Source: Chloroflexota bacterium
GTDB lineage: Bacteria > Chloroflexota > UBA5177 > JANWHV01
Assembly (NCBI GenBank): GCA_025450375.1
Contig: JANWHO010000277.1
Coordinates: forward strand, 1-9,558
Length of the DNA stretch: 9,558 nt
Reading direction: 5' to 3'
The number at the start of each line of letters is the position of its first letter. Position 1 is the stretch's first letter. The notes below the pieces were generated by a model. It searched no databases. It was not told where the DNA came from and worked only from the letters and a program-made list of their open reading frames with translations. The translations under genes and the position numbers were made by a program. Shown here piece after piece: positions 5,764 through 9,558 of this stretch.

Positions 5764-6276
5764 ATGGCTCTCGTAATCACGGTCAATGGCACCAAGCACA
5801 CGGTGCATTCCAGCTCGGATACACCACTTCTGTATGTCTTGCGCAACGAGCTTGGCTTGCAGGGGCCGCATTTCGGTTGCGGCCTCTCCCAGTGCGGCGC
5901 CTGTGCCGTGCTGCTGAATAATCAACAGATCCGCTCCTGCGTAACCCCGGTGGTCGGCGTGGTTGGCCAGCAGGTAGTCACCCTCGAAGGGCTGCCCGCC
6001 CTGCACACGAGTAAGAAGGCGCCCGGCGCGGCGGCCCCGGCCGAGGCCGGCGCCGAGGCACTCCACCCGCTGCAGCAGGCATGGATCAATGAGCAGGTGC
6101 CGCAGTGCGGCTATTGCCAGAGTGGCATGATCATTCAGGCGGCCGATCTGCTGATGAAGACTCCGCACCCGACCGACGCGCAGATCCGCGAGGCGATGAA
6201 CGGACACCTGTGCCGCTGTGGCACGTACTCGGCGATTATCCGGGCGATCAAGAGCGCGGCAGGGGCAATGGCGTGA
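5764..6276 (+). CDS. [2Fe-2S] small subunit of a xanthine dehydrogenase-family (isoquinoline 1-oxidoreductase-like) hydroxylase
   Basis: This 170-residue protein matches the small iron-sulfur subunits of two-subunit molybdenum hydroxylases (about 150-170 residues). The N-terminal plant-ferredoxin-like domain (1-80) carries Cys39, Cys44, Cys47 and Cys59 in GCGLSQCGAC...RSC. The C-terminal helical domain carries the second cluster with Cys115 and Cys118 in QCGYCQSG and Cys150 and Cys152 in HLCRCGTY. Gln114 lies where the family contacts the molybdopterin cofactor. A charged and Ala-rich insertion at about 83-98 links the two domains. There is no signal peptide; small subunits of this type are thought to be exported folded together with the large subunit. 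The ATG is set by AGGAGG 11 nt upstream. The large-subunit gene begins 11 nt after this stop, so the two form an operon. The role is electron transfer from the molybdenum site to an external acceptor. Confidence 0.93.
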   Translation: MALVITVNGTKHTVHSSSDTPLLYVLRNELGLQGPHFGCGLSQCGACAVLLNNQQIRSCVTPVVGVVGQQVVTLEGLPALHTSKKAPGAAAPAEAGAEALHPLQQAWINEQVPQCGYCQSGMIIQAADLLMKTPHPTDAQIREAMNGHLCRCGTYSAIIRAIKSAAGAMA

Positions 6277-6281
6277 AGGAG
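6277..6281 (+). promoter_or_regulatory. Ribosome binding site of the molybdopterin subunit gene
   Basis: AGGAG directly after the small-subunit stop codon and 6 nt before the ATG at 6288. It supports this start over the longer open frame that begins inside the small-subunit gene, and implies coupled expression of the pair. Confidence 0.7.
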
Positions 6282-6287
6282 CCGACG

Positions 6288-8591
6288 ATGAGCACTCCCA
6301 ACGAAGACAAAGGTATGGCGCGCCTTACTTTCTTGAAGGCCAGCGGGGCACTGGTGATCGCGTTCAGTTTGCCCCTGAAACTTGGTGCCGGCGCGGTCAA
6401 AGCCGCCGGCAAGAGTCCCTTCACGACCGTCGATCCCACGCAGATTGATGCCTGGCTCGCGGTCGCGCCCGATGGCTCGGTGACCATTTTCATGGGCAAG
6501 GTCGAGCTGGGCATGGGCGCCACCACCGGCCTGGCCCAGATCGTGGCCGAGGAGCTGGACGTGGCACTCTCCCATGTCAATTTGGTGATCGGGTCCACGG
6601 ACCGGACGCCGAATCAGGGTCCTACCTGGGGTAGTAACGCCATCGCCACCGGCGGACCGCCGCTCCGGCAAGTGGCCGCCGACGCCCGCTACGCGCTGAT
6701 GGAGCGGGCCGCCTCTCACCTCGGCGCGCCGATGAGCACGCTCATGGTCAAGGATGGCGTGGTGAGCAACGGCAAGAAGTCCGTCACCTACGCCGATCTG
6801 GTCGCCGGCAAGGGCTTCAACACTACCGTGCCGGCCAAGGATGCCGGCCCCTTCGCCGGGACGCAGATCACCGGCGGCAAGGGCACGCCCAAGAAGCCCT
6901 CGCAGTACACGGTCGTCGGCCAGTCCGCCCCTCGCTTCGACATCCCCGACAAGGTCACCGGCAAGTTCACCTTCGTGCAGGATGTGAAGGTGCCGGGGAT
7001 GTTGCACGGCCGGGTGGTTCGGCCGACGGGCATCGGCTCCAAGCTGATCAGCCATGGAGCGGCCCCCGCGGGCGTGCGGGTGGTGAGGGAGCAAGACTTC
7101 CTGGGCGTGGTCTCCGAGAACGAATGGGACGCCGTTCAGGCCGCGCAGAACCTGAGCGTGAAGTGGACCGAGTGGAAGGGCCTTCCGGCGCAGCAGGATC
7201 TCTATACGACCCTCCGCTCGATGGGCAGCCGATACTCGGTGAACGCGAGCGCGGGCAATGTCGGCACCGCCCTGGCCGCGGCCAAGACGGTGCTGCAGGC
7301 GAGCTATACCACGCCAATCGAGAGCCATGCCTCGCTTGGGCCGTCCTGCGCCATTGCCGACGTGAAGAGTGACGGCACCACGGTCTGGTCCGGTACTCAG
7401 GATCCGGCGCTGTTGCGGACCAACGTGGCCCAGTACCTCGGCATCTCGCTGGATAAGGTGCGCGTCGTCTGGTATGAAGCCGCGGGCTGCTACGGCCGCA
7501 ACGGCGCCGATGTGGCCGCGCTGGACGCCGTGATCATGTCCAAGCTCGCCGGGAAGCCGGTGCGTCTGCAATGGATGCGCTGGGACGAGCACGGCTGGGA
7601 TCCGAAAGGACCCGCCACCGTGCAAGACCTGGTCGGCGGCCTCGACGCCAAGGGCAACCTCATGGCATGGCACCATGAGGGTTGGATCCCCTCGATGTTC
7701 GATACCACCTTCATCGGCACCGTACTTGCCGGCAAGACCGTTGGCCTGCCGGCCGCCGGTGGCTGGGACGGCCCGCTACTCTATAACTTCCCCAACTACG
7801 AGCAAATCAGCCACTCCGAGGCCGATATCTCCAAGATTGGCGGCAATGGCCTCGGGATCATCTCGGCATGGCTGCGCTCGCCCGCCCAGTACCAGATCAC
7901 CTTCGCCATGGAGGCTTTCATGGACGAGCTAGCGACGCAGGTGCAGGCCGATCCGGTACGGTTCCGCCTGAACCACCTCAAGGATACGCGGATGATCGAT
8001 CTGCTTAAGGCGGTAGCGAAGCAAGCCAACTGGCAGCCGCGCCCGTCGCCCCGTCAGGGGGCGCTCACCTCGAAGGCGAAGATGGCCACCGGGCATGGGG
8101 TCGCTATCTCGCTACGCAACAGTACCTATAACGCCCTGGTGGCCGAGGTGGAGGTCGATCGCACTACTGGCAAGGTCCGCGTGACCCGCTGGGTGGTCGG
8201 CCAGGACAACGGTTTGGCAATCAATCCGCGCGCCCTGAAGCTCACGATGGAGGCCGGCGTTACCCAGACCACCAGCAGGGCCTTGCTGGAAGAGGTTACC
8301 TTCGACCAGTCGAACGTGACCAGTACCGATTGGAGCAAGTACCCGATCCTCACCTTCAATGATGCCCCGGTGATCGAGACGGTCTTGATTAACCGGCCGG
8401 AGCTTCCGGCCAGCGGCGCCGGCGAGCCCGCCTGTTGCCCCGTGGCGGCGGCGATCAGCAACGCCGTGTTCGACGCCATTGGCGTGCGCATCCGCGATCT
8501 GCCAATGCGCCCCGAGCGGGTCAAGGCCGCGCTCGATCAAGCTTTGAAGATAGAGAAGGCGCAAAAGCTGCAGAAGGGACAGCGCGCGTAG
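6288..8591 (+). CDS. Molybdopterin-binding large subunit of a xanthine dehydrogenase-family hydroxylase
   Basis: This 767-residue protein is the usual size for large subunits of the isoquinoline 1-oxidoreductase/nicotinate dehydrogenase-like group. An N-terminal export-type segment (ARLTFLKASGALVIAFSLPL, 11-30) has a hydrophobic core, but its Tat-like motif reads R-L-T-F-L-K rather than R-R-x-F-L-K. Landmarks of the molybdenum domains follow: VELGMGATTGLAQIVAEELD near 67-86, CYGRNGAD at 401-408, QWMRWDEHGWDPKGP at 428-442 and the catalytic glutamate Glu713 in GAGEP. The enzyme should hydroxylate an aromatic N-heterocycle or oxidise an aldehyde using water as oxygen source; the substrate cannot be read. 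There is no C-terminal cytochrome domain as in some nicotinate dehydrogenases, and no FAD subunit or cofactor-maturation gene in the window. Adjacent Cys716-Cys717 just after the catalytic Glu are noteworthy. The start is set by AGGAG and by coupling to the small-subunit gene. Confidence 0.92.
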   Translation: MSTPNEDKGMARLTFLKASGALVIAFSLPLKLGAGAVKAAGKSPFTTVDPTQIDAWLAVAPDGSVTIFMGKVELGMGATTGLAQIVAEELDVALSHVNLVIGSTDRTPNQGPTWGSNAIATGGPPLRQVAADARYALMERAASHLGAPMSTLMVKDGVVSNGKKSVTYADLVAGKGFNTTVPAKDAGPFAGTQITGGKGTPKKPSQYTVVGQSAPRFDIPDKVTGKFTFVQDVKVPGMLHGRVVRPTGIGSKLISHGAAPAGVRVVREQDFLGVVSENEWDAVQAAQNLSVKWTEWKGLPAQQDLYTTLRSMGSRYSVNASAGNVGTALAAAKTVLQASYTTPIESHASLGPSCAIADVKSDGTTVWSGTQDPALLRTNVAQYLGISLDKVRVVWYEAAGCYGRNGADVAALDAVIMSKLAGKPVRLQWMRWDEHGWDPKGPATVQDLVGGLDAKGNLMAWHHEGWIPSMFDTTFIGTVLAGKTVGLPAAGGWDGPLLYNFPNYEQISHSEADISKIGGNGLGIISAWLRSPAQYQITFAMEAFMDELATQVQADPVRFRLNHLKDTRMIDLLKAVAKQANWQPRPSPRQGALTSKAKMATGHGVAISLRNSTYNALVAEVEVDRTTGKVRVTRWVVGQDNGLAINPRALKLTMEAGVTQTTSRALLEEVTFDQSNVTSTDWSKYPILTFNDAPVIETVLINRPELPASGAGEPACCPVAAAISNAVFDAIGVRIRDLPMRPERVKAALDQALKIEKAQKLQKGQRA

Positions 8592-8595
8592 GGCC

Positions 8596-8637
8596 GCGCC
8601 GGGCGCGAGCGGGCTTCTATCCGCCCGCGCCTGGCGC
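8596..8637 (+). terminator. Long GC-rich hairpin directly after the molybdenum hydroxylase operon
   Basis: Bases 8596-8612 pair with 8621-8637. This 17-position stem has one G-T wobble and one A-C mismatch around an 8-nt loop. It starts 4 nt after the stop codon of the large-subunit gene. No T-run follows, so intrinsic termination would be non-canonical; mRNA 3'-end protection is the alternative. Confidence 0.6.
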
Positions 8638-8683
8638 CCATCCTGGTAGCCCGCGCGTGGGATACCGAGCATTCCTCCACGCT

Positions 8684-8738
8684 ACCCGTGAAGGCTCCAA
8701 GAGGGCTATCGGCAAAGCGCCGGTCACGGGTGTACACT
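8684..8738 (+). promoter_or_regulatory. Possible promoter/operator region of the membrane-anchored protein gene
   Basis: ACCCGTGA (8684-8691) and TCACGGGT (8724-8731) are perfect inverted 8-mers whose centres lie 40 bp apart. The second arm runs into the palindrome GTGTACAC (8730-8737), which overlaps a weak -10-like TACACT (8733-8738). No -35 consensus is visible. The start codon lies 57 nt further on. The arrangement could be paired operator half-sites or chance. Confidence 0.25.
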
Positions 8739-8781
8739 ATCCGCACTACCCATCCATTACCGAACGCAGTCGCTTGCACAA

Positions 8782-8788
8782 GGGGAGG
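8782..8788 (+). promoter_or_regulatory. Ribosome binding site deciding the start of the membrane-anchored protein
   Basis: GGGGAGG, 7 nt before the ATG at 8796. It decides against an in-frame GTG at 8688 that lies inside the upstream inverted repeat and has no such site. Confidence 0.7.
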
Positions 8789-8795
8789 ACGATCC

Positions 8796-9353
8796 ATGGA
8801 TGACGCTCGGATTTCCGCTATGCCGCCCGGTAGAGACCTCCGTACGCGTGCCGGTGCTTTCCGCCGGCGCCTGCGCCGTCGTCTTATTCTCCACCTGCCG
8901 GAGTTTGCCTGGATCCTGGTGGCGGCCGCACTTGCCCTGGGCGCCGGACTTCAGTTGGCCGGCAACGCCACGTCGGACCGCGACGCCAGTCAGGCGGCCG
9001 ATCGGATTTACACCGTGGATCAGGTTCGGACTGGGTTGCTCCAGGATCCTTCGTCCTGGACCGAGCGCCCGATTCAGGTTTCCGGCATTCTCCAGGGCCC
9101 GTTTGTCTTCTGCGGCCGGACCAATCCCTGCCCGCCTCCAACCCTGGGCTTGGTCGACGACGGCAACGGCGTCCTCGGCGCCGACCAGTATCTTCCGGTG
9201 GAACAGGACGGCACGTCCGCCTCATCTCCGCGCTTCAACGTGCCGGCAGTTTACCGCGTGGAGCTGCACGCTTCCTCGGATGCCTGCTCGCTGAATCCCG
9301 ATGTCCTGTGCTATACGGGGACCATCCTAACCGACGACCCCTCGTCTCACTAG
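8796..9353 (+). CDS. Membrane-anchored protein with extracytoplasmic Cys-containing domain, function unknown
   Basis: This 185-residue protein has an ATG preceded by GGGGAGG at 7 nt. An Arg-rich N-terminus (13-29, with RRRLRRRL) precedes one transmembrane segment at about 37-56 (FAWILVAAALALGAGLQLAG). The positive-inside rule places the remaining 130 residues outside the membrane. That part has short beta-strand patterns (YTVDQVRTGLL, PIQVSGILQG, LGLVDD, YRVELHAS, CYTGTIL) compatible with a small barrel such as an OB-fold. It also has four cysteines (106, 112, 164, 172) in two close pairs that could form disulfides. I recognise no family. The gene is separated from the hydroxylase operon by about 200 bp, a strong hairpin and its own probable promoter, so a functional link to it is unproven. 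Confidence 0.75.
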   Translation: MDDARISAMPPGRDLRTRAGAFRRRLRRRLILHLPEFAWILVAAALALGAGLQLAGNATSDRDASQAADRIYTVDQVRTGLLQDPSSWTERPIQVSGILQGPFVFCGRTNPCPPPTLGLVDDGNGVLGADQYLPVEQDGTSASSPRFNVPAVYRVELHASSDACSLNPDVLCYTGTILTDDPSSH

Positions 9354-9372
9354 ATCGCGCCGCCTGACCGCT

Positions 9373-9404
9373 AGGGGGCTGGGCCATTCCTGGCCCAGCC
9401 CCCT
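9373..9404 (+). terminator. Perfect 14-bp GC-rich hairpin after the membrane-anchored protein gene
   Basis: Bases 9373-9386 pair perfectly with 9391-9404 around a TTCC loop, starting 19 nt after the stop codon. This is the most regular hairpin in the window. No T-tract follows, as with the other two strong hairpins. Confidence 0.65.
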
Positions 9405-9409
9405 GCCCG

Positions 9410-9501
9410 GTGGTTGCCGCGTTTCTCGGTGGTGACCGACAAGGCATGGTAACGCGCATAGGCAGCGCACCCGCCTCAACGATCCTGGCAACCACGTTGC
9501 C
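9410..9501. repeat. Inverted repeats with alternative partners in the right-edge intergenic DNA
   Basis: GTGGTTGCC (9410-9418) is complementary to GGCAACCAC (9487-9495). The latter also forms a tight local hairpin with GTTGCC (9496-9501). The stretch from 9405 to the window end holds no gene that I can support. It may be the upstream region of a gene beyond the edge. Confidence 0.25.
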
Positions 9502-9535
9502 GCACGGCTAGCGGTTCCGCCGGTCCGTCGCGACC

Positions 9536-9544
9536 TGCTATGCT
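9536..9544 (+). promoter_or_regulatory. Possible extended -10 element near the right edge
   Basis: TG-C-TATGCT fits an extended -10 (TGnTAnnnT pattern). Transcription would start near the window edge and serve a gene outside it. No convincing -35 box is seen, so confidence is low. Confidence 0.25.
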
Positions 9545-9558
9545 CAACCTATCATGCA

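Noticed and set aside
5530..6207. Minus-strand frame of 225 codons over the [2Fe-2S] subunit gene and its leader
   Set aside because: It is antisense to a gene with eight conserved cysteines, and its composition is that of a shadow frame.
6105..6287. Extension of the molybdopterin subunit by 61 codons to an ATG inside the small-subunit gene
   Set aside because: It would overlap the conserved C-terminal cluster domain of the small subunit in another frame. AGGAG at 6277-6281 sets the ATG at 6288, which gives an export-type N-terminus.
6135..7676. Open reading frame of 513 codons on the minus strand, opposite the molybdopterin subunit gene
   Set aside because: It is an antisense shadow with His/Gly/Arg-rich composition and no domain pattern; the plus-strand frame carries all family motifs.
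9235..9495. Minus-strand frame of 86 codons at the right edge
   Set aside because: It overlaps the end of the 185-residue protein gene and the perfect hairpin, with no ribosome site or protein-like pattern.

Overview
The window is GC-rich bacterial DNA with strong Shine-Dalgarno sites and several GTG starts. It carries the end of one gene, seven complete genes and no rRNA, tRNA, CRISPR or insertion sequence that I can see. The mix of a sulfocyanin-type blue copper protein, secreted dehydrogenases and a carbohydrate-binding-like C-terminal domain would suit a Chloroflexota-like or other soil or hot-environment lineage. That placement is a weak inference, since no marker gene is present.

Layout. 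At the left edge is the C-terminus of a secreted protein (3-383, +). Four genes follow on the minus strand, read from right to left: a sulfocyanin-like blue copper protein (4728-5261), a small putative lipoprotein of unknown function (4081-4575), a PQQ-dependent dehydrogenase with a C-terminal cupredoxin domain (1728-3851) and a secreted BNR-type beta-propeller (415-1623). A divergent intergenic region (5262-5763) separates these from a plus-strand operon. That operon encodes a [2Fe-2S] small subunit (5764-6276) and a molybdopterin-binding large subunit (6288-8591) of a xanthine dehydrogenase-family hydroxylase. A separate gene for a membrane-anchored protein of 185 residues (8796-9353) follows, then about 200 bp with no gene.

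How the genes may work together. Two unrelated quinone- or molybdenum-dependent oxidoreductases sit beside a stand-alone blue copper protein, and the PQQ enzyme carries its own blue copper domain. Enzymes of these families usually hand electrons to c-type cytochromes, but no CxxCH haem site is present in any gene of the window. I infer an extracytoplasmic oxidation module wired by copper proteins. Substrates are not readable from the sequence.

Starts were reassigned for several genes by Shine-Dalgarno position. Three genes are followed by strong GC-rich hairpins without a T-tract, and the leader of the molybdenum operon can fold into several hairpins, some mutually exclusive.
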